Counted from the stretch's first letter, positions 40,068-48,804 are shown. The stretch: DNA of 64,000 bases from Cupriavidus pauculus (GCF_008693385.1 NZ_CP044065.1:2604001-2668000), one strand, 5' to 3'. Notes: a model not told the origin generated them from the sequence alone. Program-made: numbers and translations.

Positions 40068-40631
40068 CTATCGGGAAAACATACTCGTACACCACTGAGA
40101 CTCACAGGGGGTCCCATCGCCATCACCGTCCATTTCGGTGTTTGGACAGTTCTTCAGGAAGTACTTGGCCTCTTTGCAAGAAGTCATCTGGGAACAGTAT
40201 TTCCGTCCATCACACTGAAAGGGACTAGCCGCCTCCGAGGTTGGCGCTTGGATCGAATCGGAGGCCAGTGTTTCGGACGGGCCGAATTTCGGGGCAACGT
40301 ACTTGTACCCAACAGCGACGAGGACGGCGGCAGCGATGAATCCAAGCAGACGGTGGCCGATGGACCGTCCTTTGCTGGCTGGCGATTGCGCACGACCTCG
40401 ACGTGACCCTGTCGGATTGACGCCGGGCCGTTGGACAAAGATGGCCTTCTTCTTGCCATCCTTGTTGAGCATGACAAGGAACGTTAGTGACTCACCAACC
40501 TTCGGCTGACCACCCTGCTTGGGGTAATCCGAGATATGCACGAAGATGTCCTGACCACCTTTCGACGGCGCGATAAACCCGAACCCTTTGTCGTTCCACG
40601 CTTTGAGGGTCCCGTCGATCCTTGTATTCAT
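40068..40631 (-). CDS. Cold-shock domain / membrane anchor / Excalibur domain fusion
   Basis: About 187 residues from the ATG at 40631, which has GGAG a few bases upstream. Residues 1-70 are a cold-shock (OB-fold) domain with both RNP motifs (KGFGFIAP and DIFVHISDYP). A basic linker (SRRGRAQSPASKGR) precedes one membrane segment (LLGFIAAAVLVAVGYKYVAP, about 95-115). The C-terminus is an Excalibur-type calcium-binding domain with six cysteines and the MDGDGDGTPCE loop (about 167-177). This puts a nucleic-acid-binding domain inside and a calcium-binding domain outside the membrane if topology is N-in. Base composition is clearly lower in GC than its neighbours, suggesting transfer. Similar fusions are known; function is not. 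Confidence 0.82.
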   Translation of the reverse strand: MNTRIDGTLKAWNDKGFGFIAPSKGGQDIFVHISDYPKQGGQPKVGESLTFLVMLNKDGKKKAIFVQRPGVNPTGSRRGRAQSPASKGRSIGHRLLGFIAAAVLVAVGYKYVAPKFGPSETLASDSIQAPTSEAASPFQCDGRKYCSQMTSCKEAKYFLKNCPNTEMDGDGDGTPCESQWCTSMFSR

Positions 40632-41048
40632 GGGCTCCGTCGATTCAGCCGTCATCACGCGGTATCAGTCAGTAGTTTCCGATGCGATCTTGGCGGCTTC
40701 GGGCCTTGCGCATATGTTCCGAACAAAACTACCAAAAATATCAGCGGGCCGCTGCAAGCGCGAAGAGGGGTGTGGCGCTTGCGAGACGAGTGCATGGCGC
40801 GCCGTCGCCAGACGCACGGAGGCGCTCAGGGAGGGATTCGGAAAGCTGGTCCGTGCGATCAGCGGCCGCGGCATACAAGCCCGTCTGGCAGCCGTGTCGT
40901 CTAAGCTGCGTGACGACAGCAGTACAAATCCTTCACGGCCGTTGTCTGCCCCGTAATAAAGGTAACGTCACATTTCCAACGTGCCTTCCGGTCAGCCGCG
41001 TGAGGCAAATTGGCGTTAAATAGAAGGAACACCTTTGGGGTATCGATC
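40632..41048. other. Low-GC intergenic stretch
   Basis: About 415 bases between divergent genes, with GC content rising from AT-rich at the left to genome-like at the right. Two overlapping plus-strand open frames (40536-40904 and 40588-40956) have compositionally poor translations and no ribosome-binding site, so I do not call them genes. An ACAAAACTACCAAAAATAT stretch near 40723 may hold promoter elements for the minus-strand cold-shock gene. Confidence 0.35.
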
Positions 41049-41537
41049 ATGAACGGGCGCAAGATTGGCCTTATCGTATTGGCGGTGGCAGCGGCGGTGG
41101 CGACCATCGCCAGCGGCACCGCGGAAGCGCGCACGCGTGTTGGCGTGGGCGTGTATGTCGGGCCGGGCTGGGGCCCGGGATGGGGTCCCGGATGGGGGCC
41201 GGGCTGGGGCTATCCGGCCTATGGTCCCTATTACTACCCCGGTTATTATCCGCCGCCGGCCGTCGTCGCCGTGCCCGCGCAGCCGCCGCAGTACATCGAG
41301 CAAGGCGCCGACGGGAATCCGGTCGAGGCGCCTGCCGATCCCGGCCAATATGGCGGGCAGAACTATGGCGGACAGTCCTATGGCGGCTCCGCTGGCGGCG
41401 CGCCGCAGGCCGGACAGGATTCCAATGCGAACCAGTACTGGTACCACTGCGCGCGGCCGGAAGGCTACTACCCGTATGTCAAGACCTGCCCAGGCGGCTG
41501 GGAGCAGGTGCCCGCGCATCCTCCGGCCGGATCCTGA
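41049..41537 (+). CDS. Exported Gly/Pro/Tyr-rich protein with GPGW repeats
   Basis: A 162-residue protein with a signal peptide (KIGLIVLAVAAAVATIASGTAEA). Four consecutive GPGW units follow, then Tyr/Pro-rich and Gly/Gln-rich segments (GQNYGGQSYGG) and a conserved tail YWYHCARPEGYYPYVKTCPGGWEQVP with two cysteines. Such tails recur in small exported betaproteobacterial proteins of unknown role. It is followed 18 bases later by a glycine-zipper lipoprotein-like gene, so the pair is probably one operon acting at the cell envelope. Confidence 0.8.
   Translation: MNGRKIGLIVLAVAAAVATIASGTAEARTRVGVGVYVGPGWGPGWGPGWGPGWGYPAYGPYYYPGYYPPPAVVAVPAQPPQYIEQGADGNPVEAPADPGQYGGQNYGGQSYGGSAGGAPQAGQDSNANQYWYHCARPEGYYPYVKTCPGGWEQVPAHPPAGS
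41163..41210. repeat. 12-bp coding repeat (GPGW units)
   Basis: Four near-identical 12-base units (of the form GGCTGGGGCCCG / GGATGGGGTCCC) encode Gly-Pro-Gly-Trp repeats in the exported protein. The synonymous differences between units show they are not a very recent expansion. Confidence 0.8.
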
Positions 41538-41540
41538 GAC

Positions 41541-42083
41541 ATGGGAAACACGATCATGCAAACCCGTTCCATCGTTATCCTGCTGGCCGCAACGCTCGCG
41601 CTGGGCGCCTGTGCAGTGCTGCCGTCGGGCCCGAGCGTGATGGCGCTGCCGGGCACCGGCAAGAATTTCGACCAGTTCCGAGCCGACGACTATAGCTGCC
41701 GTCAGTACGCGTTCGGGCAGGTGGGCGGCACGACGGCGCAGCAGAATGCCAATGCCAGCGCGGTCGGTAGCGCGGCGATCGGTACCGCGCTCGGCGCGGC
41801 CGCCGGCGCGGCGTTCGGTGGCGGGTCCGGTGCGGCGGTCGGCGCTGGCGTCGGCCTGCTCACGGGCGCCGCGGTCGGGGCGGGCAATTCGTACGAGTCG
41901 GGCTACGGCACGCAGCAGCGCTACGACTCCGCGTACACGCAGTGCATGTACGCGAGCGGCAATCGTGTGCCCGTGTATGGCACGATGGCCACGCAGATGG
42001 CACCGCGCCGCGCGGCCGCCGCACCGCCGCCGAATTACCAGCCGTACTATCCGCCGCCTCCGCCGCCCGGATACGTGCGGTGA
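41541..42083 (+). CDS. Glycine-zipper exported lipoprotein
   Basis: About 175-180 residues. A lipoprotein signal peptide is visible (SIVILLAATLALGAC, lipobox LGAC). The mature part has a segment DDYSCRQYAFGQVGGTTAQQNAN, a long glycine zipper (ASAVGSAAIGTALGAAAGAAFGGGSGAAVGAGVGLLTGAAVG) and then QRYDSAYTQCMYASGNRVP and a proline-rich tail. Glycine zippers pack into membranes. Starts at 41541 and 41556 are both possible; the second places a GGGA upstream and gives a cleaner signal. It ends before a strong terminator. Confidence 0.85.
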   Translation: MGNTIMQTRSIVILLAATLALGACAVLPSGPSVMALPGTGKNFDQFRADDYSCRQYAFGQVGGTTAQQNANASAVGSAAIGTALGAAAGAAFGGGSGAAVGAGVGLLTGAAVGAGNSYESGYGTQQRYDSAYTQCMYASGNRVPVYGTMATQMAPRRAAAAPPPNYQPYYPPPPPPGYVR

Positions 42084-42086
42084 CGT

Positions 42087-42118
42087 AAAAAAGAGCGCAC
42101 CCCGGTGCGCTCTTTTTT
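42087..42118 (+). terminator. Rho-independent terminator after the glycine-zipper gene
   Basis: An 8-base perfect stem GAGCGCAC / GTGCGCTC (42093-42100 and 42105-42112) with a CCCG loop, flanked by A6 and a T-run. The A/T flanks make it bidirectional, serving the convergent oligosaccharyltransferase gene too. Confidence 0.92.
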
Positions 42119-42134
42119 GTTCCGCCCTCGCCCT

Positions 42135-43952
42135 TCAGCCGCCCGACCATCGGCGGGACTTCGCGCGAACCCACGCGCAGAATTCGCGGGGCTGCTCCGC
42201 GGCCTCCCGCGTGCCCGCTTCCGCCATCTCGTCGCACGCGCTCGCCAGCGATGCAAACTGCGCGCGTTCGTCGCCCTGATAGTAGTAGCGCAGGCGATCC
42301 ATCCACAGCCGTGCGCGATCCTGCTCGCCTGTCAGCGCGAAGAGCCACGCGGTGCGGGCGATGGTCGCCGGCATCGGCAGCAGATGGAGCGATGCGATAT
42401 GCGCGGGCAGCAGCGCGCGCGCATTGTCCGCGGTGATGATCGCGTCCTCGGCCGTCTGCGCGCGGGCGTAGGCGTCGAACCAGAACGCGGGCCGCGGCAT
42501 CGTATCGCGCGACCCCTCGGCGGCGTACTCGCGCGCTTCCACGCGGCGATAGTCGCGCCACGTGGTGGCCAGCACCACCAGCCCCACCGCACCGACGACG
42601 ATCGCGAGCGGCTTCACCCATCGCGCGTCGCCGGTACCGCCCGTCTCCAGCCAGCCGAGCAGGAAACAGCACGGCAGCAGGAAATAGAGGTAATGCAGCG
42701 GGTATTCGAGCATCGAATGCATGCCGAACATCGCGAGCCAGACGAGCAGCATCACGGTCTGCGCACGTTCGTCGGCGCCCGTGCGCAGCAGGCGGTCACG
42801 GACCACGCGCCACACCCAGGCGAGCAGAACCGCCACGACGCCAGCCGTACCGATCAGGCCGGTCTTGGCGAGCATGTCGAGCACCGCGTTGTGCGCGTGC
42901 AGCGCCATTTCCGGGCGCGCGCCCACCTCCGCGAGCTGCTGGAACTCGACCCAGCCGAACTCGCCGTAGCCGATACCGAGCCACGGATGCGCATGGAACA
43001 TCGCGAGCGCGTGCGCCCACAGTGCATTGCGCCCGCTGAGCTGGCCGCCGCCCTTGATCAGCGCGATGGTGTCGAACAGCTGCCAGCCGAACGTCTGCCC
43101 CGCCGCGCGGATCAGCGGCTGCAGGATCACGAGCAGCCCGACCATCACGATCGCGGTGACGACGAGCGCGGCCGGGCGCTGCATCACGTTCGCGGGGCCC
43201 GTCCCCTGTGTGCGGTGCCGCGCCATGGCCGCCGCGATCAGCGCATAGATCGCCGCGATGCCGACATGAACCACGCCCGTGCGCGAGCCCGACAGCACGA
43301 TGCCCGTCTCGAGCAGCAGCACGGCGATCAGCCATGCGGGAAACCGCAATCCACCGCGCGCGGCGAGCCACACGGATGCCACGAGCGCGAGGCCCTGCAC
43401 GGTGGCCTGGTGATTGGGCTGATTGAGGTTGCCCCATAAGCGGCGGTTGGCCGGGTGAAAGTATTCCGAAACGAGGCCGAACATCTCGCGCTCGAGGCGG
43501 AACACCTGGATCCACTGGGCGAGGGTGCCGAGCAGGCCGGCGACGAGAAACGCGACGGCCAGCGCATCGACGATCGCGGCGCGCTGGTCCACGGTCTGGC
43601 GCTGGCTCATCCACGAGGCGGCCATGATCATGGCGGCGGCGAGGGCGAGCATCACCTGCGTCATGGCGCGCGTACCGGTGATATCGGCCATACCGCTCGC
43701 GGCCTGCAATAGCGTGGTGGCGATCAACCACAACGGCATGGCCGCAATCCATGGGAAAAATCTGATTCTCTGCGGGAGGCCCGATTTCGTCGCCGAGACG
43801 CTCAGAACGAGGATCAGGACGAGACCGAGCACGCCGGCAGCCCATTCGCCATAGAAGGTGGCGAGGGGGAGCGTGTGGCGGGAAACCAGCAGGGGGAAGG
43901 CGAAGGCAACGACGATCGCCGCTGCGGGGAGAGAGGCCCGGGATGGCGGCAT
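42135..43952 (-). CDS. PglL-family protein O-oligosaccharyltransferase (Wzy_C)
   Basis: About 605 residues with ten or more membrane helices. The O-antigen-ligase superfamily is recognised by the large periplasmic loop with GIGYGEFGWVEFQQL and the HAHNAVLDMLAKTGLIG motif. The C-terminal segment MHSMLEYPLHYLYFLLPCCFLLGWLE is typical of PglL/TfpO enzymes that glycosylate type IV pilin on serine. It lies just after a pilin gene in the same direction (122-base gap with a terminator hairpin between), which supports pilin as its acceptor. ATG at 43952 is preferred to a TTG at 43997. Confidence 0.87.
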   Translation of the reverse strand: MPPSRASLPAAAIVVAFAFPLLVSRHTLPLATFYGEWAAGVLGLVLILVLSVSATKSGLPQRIRFFPWIAAMPLWLIATTLLQAASGMADITGTRAMTQVMLALAAAMIMAASWMSQRQTVDQRAAIVDALAVAFLVAGLLGTLAQWIQVFRLEREMFGLVSEYFHPANRRLWGNLNQPNHQATVQGLALVASVWLAARGGLRFPAWLIAVLLLETGIVLSGSRTGVVHVGIAAIYALIAAAMARHRTQGTGPANVMQRPAALVVTAIVMVGLLVILQPLIRAAGQTFGWQLFDTIALIKGGGQLSGRNALWAHALAMFHAHPWLGIGYGEFGWVEFQQLAEVGARPEMALHAHNAVLDMLAKTGLIGTAGVVAVLLAWVWRVVRDRLLRTGADERAQTVMLLVWLAMFGMHSMLEYPLHYLYFLLPCCFLLGWLETGGTGDARWVKPLAIVVGAVGLVVLATTWRDYRRVEAREYAAEGSRDTMPRPAFWFDAYARAQTAEDAIITADNARALLPAHIASLHLLPMPATIARTAWLFALTGEQDRARLWMDRLRYYYQGDERAQFASLASACDEMAEAGTREAAEQPREFCAWVRAKSRRWSGG

Positions 43953-44000
43953 GAGGCGGCCGGTGGAGGAAAAGGCACCATGATAGCGTGGCACCAAAAG

Positions 44001-44024
44001 AAATAGCGCCCGGAGGCGCTATTT
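44001..44024 (-). terminator. Hairpin terminator after the proximal pilin gene
   Basis: A perfect 10-base stem (AAATAGCGCC / GGCGCTATTT) with a CGGA loop, about 50 bases after the pilin stop. On the minus strand it is followed by CTTTTGG. It separates pilin from the downstream oligosaccharyltransferase, which may depend on read-through or its own promoter. Confidence 0.75.
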
Positions 44025-44073
44025 GTCAGCTTGGGCGAGGGAAAGGCTCGCTGTGGGCTCGTGTAGCTAATTA

Positions 44074-44565
44074 TCAGGGAGCTGCGCAACCCGGCGGCAT
44101 GTACGACGCGTCCCAACCAGCACCTGCGCCAGTGATCGTGCAGGACCAAGTACCAGCATTGTTGCGATTCCAGCTGATACGGGTGTTCAGAATCTTGTTG
44201 GAAGCGTTACCGCCGAGTTGAGCGGTAATCGTGTCCACGGCAGCATTGAGGTTACCGGTCGGGTAGCCAGCACCAGTCACGAGGCTCGACTTCGTAGCAC
44301 CCCAAGCGCACTCACCATCTGCCGGAGCAGCACCGTCTACGGGCGTGACCATCTTGTTTTCGGTAATGCACAGCTCAGCAGCCGTACGCAGCGCCGACAG
44401 TTCACCCACCACACGCGAAACCTGCGACTTCGCGATGTAGTTCTGGTACTGCGGAATCGCGATAGCGGCCAGGATACCGATGATCGCCACGACGATCATC
44501 AGTTCGATCAGCGTGAAGCCTTTCTGAGCTTGGCGGCCCAGTTTTTTAAGTTGTACCCGTTGCAT
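44074..44565 (-). CDS. pilA: Type IV pilin (PilA-like, major candidate)
   Basis: A 163-residue prepilin. The leader of 16 residues ([16 protein letters not shown]) ends at the prepilin peptidase site, followed by mature [32 protein letters not shown] with Glu5. Two cysteine pairs are present (LCITENKM ... GEC, and WSCTITG ... PPGC); the C-terminal pair fits the D-loop disulfide. GAGGGG lies 8 bases before the ATG at 44565. A sigma-54 promoter about 73 bases upstream supports high regulated expression through PilR/RpoN. It is followed by a glycosyltransferase likely to modify it. Confidence 0.93.
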   Translation of the reverse strand: MQRVQLKKLGRQAQKGFTLIELMIVVAIIGILAAIAIPQYQNYIAKSQVSRVVGELSALRTAAELCITENKMVTPVDGAAPADGECAWGATKSSLVTGAGYPTGNLNAAVDTITAQLGGNASNKILNTRISWNRNNAGTWSCTITGAGAGWDASYMPPGCAAP

Positions 44566-44637
44566 AGGAATTGACCCCTCAAAGAGAATTTCGTTACAGG
44601 ACGATACATCCTGTTTCATGTGATGCATTCCCTATAA

Positions 44638-44653
44638 TGCAGGGAGCGTGCCA
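44638..44653 (-). promoter_or_regulatory. Sigma-54 promoter of the proximal pilin gene
   Basis: On the minus strand the sequence reads TGGCACGCTCCCTGCA, matching the -24/-12 consensus with the invariant GG and GC separated by exactly 10 bases. The start of transcription should lie near 44627, leaving a leader of about 60 bases before the pilin ATG. pilA genes of many proteobacteria are RpoN-dependent with PilR as activator. Confidence 0.85.
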
Positions 44654-44857
44654 GCTCGAAACTCCCCGATTTCACGGGTCAAGGTGACAAACTTTGACAG
44701 ACCAACGCGCGTATACCGCTGCCGTGAAACAGGATTTGTCACATGACGGTGACGAACCCCGGCAAATTTCCGGCACCCGCACCCTCCGAGGGGTCGATCG
44801 AACCCGGAGCGCCTCAATACATTTAAAGCGCTCCGTACATCACTTAACCATAATCGC

Positions 44858-45403
44858 TCAACGGACATCGCCAGACGCCGTCGTCGTGCATACACGCGGC
44901 AGATATTTCGCCGCGACCGACGAGCGGCATTCCCATTTCACCGAGCCCTTGTCCGCGTCGAGCATCGTCAGCGTCACGTCCTTCCCGGCCAGTCCCGAAG
45001 ACACGCCCGAATCCTTGAACGCCGCGATGATCGTGCAGCCGCCTGACGCCCCGGCCGTGCCGCCGACCTTCACGCTCTTGACGTAGTTGCCCGTGATATC
45101 GGTGAACAGCGGAATGCCATCCGCCGCGGCCGTCGAGTTGTCGGGGCAACTGCCGCCCGACGAGTAGGACTCGGTCACGCCCACCTTCTGCCCCGACGCA
45201 AGGCTCATGCCCTCCGCGAACTGCGAGCGCGCGATGTAGTTCTGATACTGCGGAATCGCGATGCCCGCCAGAATGGCGATGATCGCGACCACGATCATCA
45301 GTTCTATCAGCGTAAAGCCTTGCTGGCGCGTTCGCGCTCCGCGCGCGCGCCGGTGGCGGATTGACTGCCGGATGGTCCCGTCGACATGAAGTGGATATTG
45401 CAT
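44858..45403 (-). CDS. Second type IV pilin with a long leader
   Basis: A 181-residue prepilin. The leader is unusually long (29 residues, ending ARTRQQG) and rich in Arg and His, followed by [32 protein letters not shown] with Glu5. The globular part has four cysteines (GSCPDN, GGCTII, WECRSS, RVCTTT). AAAGGG lies 6 bases before the ATG. It is distinct from the neighbouring pilin in its C-terminal two-thirds. It could be an alternative major pilin or a minor one; no sigma-54 site is seen upstream. Confidence 0.88.
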   Translation of the reverse strand: MQYPLHVDGTIRQSIRHRRARGARTRQQGFTLIELMIVVAIIAILAGIAIPQYQNYIARSQFAEGMSLASGQKVGVTESYSSGGSCPDNSTAAADGIPLFTDITGNYVKSVKVGGTAGASGGCTIIAAFKDSGVSSGLAGKDVTLTMLDADKGSVKWECRSSVAAKYLPRVCTTTASGDVR

Positions 45404-45705
45404 GGTTGACCCTTTCAGAAATGTTGTTGGAAACACGTCTCACCAGGCACGGTGAAACGTGACACATCATCCCCATCGGATCGGTCCGACCCGTTTGACC
45501 CAGCGCAAGGGCCATGAAACGGTCACACTCTGTCGCACTCCGCTGCGTACCCGCATCAATCCACCATCAATCCGGATCCACAAAAGGAAAGAGGCGGTCC
45601 CAAGACCGCCCCTTTCGAGCTTTTGGCAATCATGCAATGCGACGAATCTGAATTCGCTTCAGACTCCCGTTGAAGCGCTCAAACCCGCCGCACCGACTGG
45701 CGTCG
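45404..45705. other. Intergenic region between terC and the distal pilin
   Basis: About 300 bases. It contains the terC terminator hairpin (45587-45616) and the upstream region of the distal pilin. I checked it for a GG-N10-GC sigma-54 site and found none with correct spacing. No gene is visible. Confidence 0.5.
45587..45616 (-). terminator. Rho-independent terminator after terC
   Basis: A GGCGGTC / GACCGCC stem with a CCAA loop, extended past one mismatch by GAAAG / CTTTC arms. On the minus strand it is followed by CTTTTG. It lies about 90 bases after the terC stop. Confidence 0.75.
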
Positions 45706-46404
45706 TCAGGCCGCCTGACGCTGGCCGCGTTTCTGCAGCAGCTTGCCCAGCAGCACCACAAAGGCCGCGCCCGCGATACCGAACACCAGATGGGCGTGCG
45801 GCACATTGGCTTCGAACCACAGGTGATCCACCGGATCGCTCACGAGCATTTCGCCGGCGAGGTAGCCCAGCAGCGCGGCGCCCAGCACGATGATGATCGG
45901 GAAGCGCTCCATCACCTTGAGCAGGATGGTGCTGCCAAACACGATCAGCGGAATCGACAGACCCAGGCCCAGCACCAGCAGCATCAGCTGGCTGCCTTCA
46001 GGACCCTTCTGCGCGGCGGCGGCCACGGCCACCACGTTGTCCAGCGACATCACGAGGTCGGCAATCAGAATCGTGCGGATGGCGGCCCAGATGTTCTCCT
46101 TGCCTTCGTGGCCTTCCTCGTCGTCGTCACCGGTCAGCAGTTGCACGCCGATGTAGACCAGCAGGATGGCGCCCACGATCTTCAGGTACGGCAAGGTCAG
46201 CAGCTTGACGGCTGCCACGGTCAGCACCACGCGCATGATGATGGCGGCGGCACTGCCCCAGAAAATGGCTTTCTTCTGCTGCGCGGGCGGCAGGTTGCGC
46301 GAAGCGAGCGCGATCACGACCGCGTTGTCGCCCGACAGGACGATATTGGTCAGGATGATCGAACCCAGCGCGATCCAAAACGCACTGCTGGACAACAATT
46401 CCAC
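45706..46404 (-). CDS. terC: TerC-family membrane protein (metal export/metalation type)
   Basis: A 232-residue integral membrane protein with about seven helices. The paired acidic motifs of the family are present: IVLSGDNAVVIALASRNLP (TM1-2) and LIADLVMSLDNVVAVAAAA. TerC proteins of this length have been linked to manganese efflux and metalation of exported enzymes. The start is a GTG with GAGGAG seven bases upstream (GAGGAGCTTTGCC). Its 5' leader holds two hairpins. It appears monocistronic with its own terminator. Confidence 0.9.
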   Translation of the reverse strand: MELLSSSAFWIALGSIILTNIVLSGDNAVVIALASRNLPPAQQKKAIFWGSAAAIIMRVVLTVAAVKLLTLPYLKIVGAILLVYIGVQLLTGDDDEEGHEGKENIWAAIRTILIADLVMSLDNVVAVAAAAQKGPEGSQLMLLVLGLGLSIPLIVFGSTILLKVMERFPIIIVLGAALLGYLAGEMLVSDPVDHLWFEANVPHAHLVFGIAGAAFVVLLGKLLQKRGQRQAA

Positions 46405-46723
46405 GGCAAAGCTCCTCGTATTCTCGGTAATGACTCATCGCCCGCTTTACGGCTGACTGCGGGCTTTCGGATGTCTGAAACTACAGACATGCAGGTTTAT
46501 CGTACGAACCTTTCGATTCGGTTTCAAACCCGCGATGCACGCCTCCGGACATACCCTGAGATGCGGTGCACCAGAATGACATTGCCCCCGCGCGCGGGGG
46601 CAATGACGACAACAAATACCACGTCTGCGGCGATCGTGCTGGCATGCGCGGCAGCTCACACTCGAGCATGCCGCCCACGTCACGGCAACGGCATCACCGC
46701 ATGACGCGCGATCCCGAAGGCAA
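46405..46723 (-). promoter_or_regulatory. Structured leader of terC and sucD downstream region
   Basis: About 320 bases. On the minus strand, reading toward terC: a 24-base perfect palindrome of C5/G5 runs (46581-46604) downstream of sucD, a 7-base stem ATGTCTG / CAGACAT (46471-46490), a 6-base stem GCCCGC / GCGGGC with a 13-base loop (46440-46464), then the terC ribosome-binding site. TerC-family genes are sometimes preceded by manganese-sensing yybP-ykoY leaders, but I could not match that consensus here. Confidence 0.4.
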
Positions 46724-47605
46724 TTACAGGATCGACTTCAGCAGACGGCCCATTTCGGACGGGTTCTTGGTGACCTTGATACCGCAGGCTTCCATGATTT
46801 CCAGCTTGGCTTGCGCCGTGTCGGCACCGCCCGAGATCAGCGCGCCAGCGTGGCCCATGCGCTTGCCCGGAGGCGCCGTCACGCCGGCGATAAAGCCAAC
46901 CACCGGCTTCGTCATGTTGTCCTTGATCCACTGCGCGGCGTTCGCCTCGTCCGGACCACCGATTTCACCGATCATCACCACGGCGTCCGTTTCCGGATCG
47001 TCGTTGAACATCTTCATCACGTCGATGTGCTTCAGACCGTTGATCGGATCGCCACCGATACCGACGGCCGACGACTGGCCCAGACCCAGCGCGGTCAGCT
47101 GGCCCACGGCTTCGTACGTCAGCGTGCCCGAGCGCGACACCACGCCGATGCGGCCCTTGCGGTGGATGTGACCGGGCATGATGCCGATCTTGATTTCGTC
47201 CGGCGTGATCAGGCCCGGGCAGTTCGGTCCCAGCAGCAGGGTCTTCTTGCCTTGCTTGCGCATCTTGTCCTTGACTTCCATCATGTCGCGGACGGGAATG
47301 CCTTCGGTGATGCAGACCACGAGGTCCAGATCGGCGTCAACGGCTTCCCAGATCGCGGCAGCGGCGCCTGCGGGCGGCACGTAGATGACGGACACGGTCG
47401 CGCCGGTCTGCGCCTTGGCATCCTTCACGCTCGCGTAGATAGGAATGCCTTCGAAGTCTTCGCCTGCCTTCTTCGGGTTCACGCCGGCCACGAATGCGTT
47501 CTTGCCGTTCGCGTAGTCGCGGCAGCCACGGGTGTGGAACTGACCGGTCTTGCCGGTGATGCCCTGGGTGATGACCTTGGTATCTTTATTGATCAGAATC
47601 GACAT
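46724..47605 (-). CDS. sucD: Succinyl-CoA synthetase alpha subunit
   Basis: A 293-residue TCA-cycle subunit that binds CoA and carries the phosphohistidine. Seen are [69 protein letters not shown] and [21 protein letters not shown], containing the active His. The ATG at 47605 has AAAGGA upstream. It follows sucC by 32 bases. Confidence 0.96.
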   Translation of the reverse strand: MSILINKDTKVITQGITGKTGQFHTRGCRDYANGKNAFVAGVNPKKAGEDFEGIPIYASVKDAKAQTGATVSVIYVPPAGAAAAIWEAVDADLDLVVCITEGIPVRDMMEVKDKMRKQGKKTLLLGPNCPGLITPDEIKIGIMPGHIHRKGRIGVVSRSGTLTYEAVGQLTALGLGQSSAVGIGGDPINGLKHIDVMKMFNDDPETDAVVMIGEIGGPDEANAAQWIKDNMTKPVVGFIAGVTAPPGKRMGHAGALISGGADTAQAKLEIMEACGIKVTKNPSEMGRLLKSIL

Positions 47606-47637
47606 GCTGTAATCCTTTGCTAGTTGGGCGGACCGGC

Positions 47638-48804
47638 TTACTTGCCAGCGGCGGCGGCCACGACCTTCTGCGCGGCATCTTCCATCGCGTCGGCCGAGAT
47701 GATGGGCAGACCCGAGTCGGCCAGCATCTTCTTGCCGATCTCTTCGTTGGTGCCCTTCATGCGGACCACCAGCGGCACGGACAGCGACACGGCCTTCGAG
47801 GCAGCGATCACGCCTTCGGCGATCACGTCGCAACGCATGATGCCGCCGAAGATGTTGACCAGGATGGCCTTCAGGTTCGGGTTCTTCAGCATCAGCTTGA
47901 ACGCTTCGGTCACCTTCTCGGTGGTGGCACCGCCGCCCACGTCGAGGAAGTTGGCCGGCTCGCCGCCGAACAGCTTGATGGTGTCCATGGTGGCCATGGC
48001 CAGGCCGGCGCCGTTCACCAGGCAACCGATGTTGCCGTCCAGCGAGATGTACGCGAGGTCGAACTTCGAGGCCTCGATTTCGGCGGCGTCTTCTTCATCC
48101 AGATCGCGGTAGGCCACGATTTCCGGGTGACGGAACAGCGCGTTCGAGTCGAAGTTGAACTTGGCGTCCAGTGCGATCACCTTGCCGTCGCCGGTCAGGA
48201 TCAGCGGGTTGATTTCGGCCAGCGAAGCGTCGGTTTCCCAGAACGCCTTGTACAGACCTTGCAGGGCCTGGCGGGCTTGCGGAATGCTCGCGTCGGGCAC
48301 GCCGATCTTGCGGGCGATGTCGTCGGCGTCGGCATCCTTCAGGCCTTCGGCCGGATCGACGATCAGCGTGTGGATCTTCTCGGGGGTGTGGGCTGCCACT
48401 TCCTCGATGTCCATGCCGCCTTCGCTCGAGGCCATCAGCGCAACCTTCTGCGACACGCGGTCCACGACCAGGCTGACGTACAGTTCCTTCTTGATGTCCG
48501 CGCCTTCTTCGATCAGCAGGCGGTTGACCTTCTTGCCTTCCGGGCCGGTCTGGTGCGTGACCAGTTGCATGCCGAGGATGTTGCTGGCGTAGGTCTTGAC
48601 GTCATCGATGCTCTTGGCCACCTTCACGCCACCGCCCTTGCCGCGGCCACCAGCGTGGATCTGCGCCTTGACGACCCACACCGGGCCGCCCAGCTGCTCA
48701 GCAGCCTTCAGGGCTTCGTCAACCGAGAACGCGGGAATGCCGCGCGGAACCGGCACGTTGTATTTGCGCAGGATTTCCTTGCCTTGATACTCATGGATAT
48801 TCAT
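47638..48804 (-). CDS. sucC: Succinyl-CoA synthetase beta subunit
   Basis: A 388-residue ATP-grasp subunit that binds the nucleotide and succinate. Motifs: [98 protein letters not shown] and [17 protein letters not shown]. The ATG at 48804 has AAGGAA upstream. It is the first gene of the sucCD operon. Confidence 0.96.
   Translation of the reverse strand: MNIHEYQGKEILRKYNVPVPRGIPAFSVDEALKAAEQLGGPVWVVKAQIHAGGRGKGGGVKVAKSIDDVKTYASNILGMQLVTHQTGPEGKKVNRLLIEEGADIKKELYVSLVVDRVSQKVALMASSEGGMDIEEVAAHTPEKIHTLIVDPAEGLKDADADDIARKIGVPDASIPQARQALQGLYKAFWETDASLAEINPLILTGDGKVIALDAKFNFDSNALFRHPEIVAYRDLDEEDAAEIEASKFDLAYISLDGNIGCLVNGAGLAMATMDTIKLFGGEPANFLDVGGGATTEKVTEAFKLMLKNPNLKAILVNIFGGIMRCDVIAEGVIAASKAVSLSVPLVVRMKGTNEEIGKKMLADSGLPIISADAMEDAAQKVVAAAAGK

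Noticed and set aside
40536..41023. Three overlapping plus-strand frames in the low-GC patch
   Set aside because: They lack ribosome-binding sites and have unpatterned translations; they overlap the cold-shock gene start.
41163..41210. Possible CRISPR-like short repeats
   Set aside because: The repeats are contiguous, 12 bases long, in frame and encode GPGW; there are no spacers.
45404..45480. Sigma-54 promoter for the distal pilin
   Set aside because: GG and GC dinucleotides occur but none has the required 10-base spacing in a matching context.
46405..46500. yybP-ykoY manganese riboswitch upstream of terC
   Set aside because: Hairpins are present but I could not find the conserved internal-loop sequences of that riboswitch.
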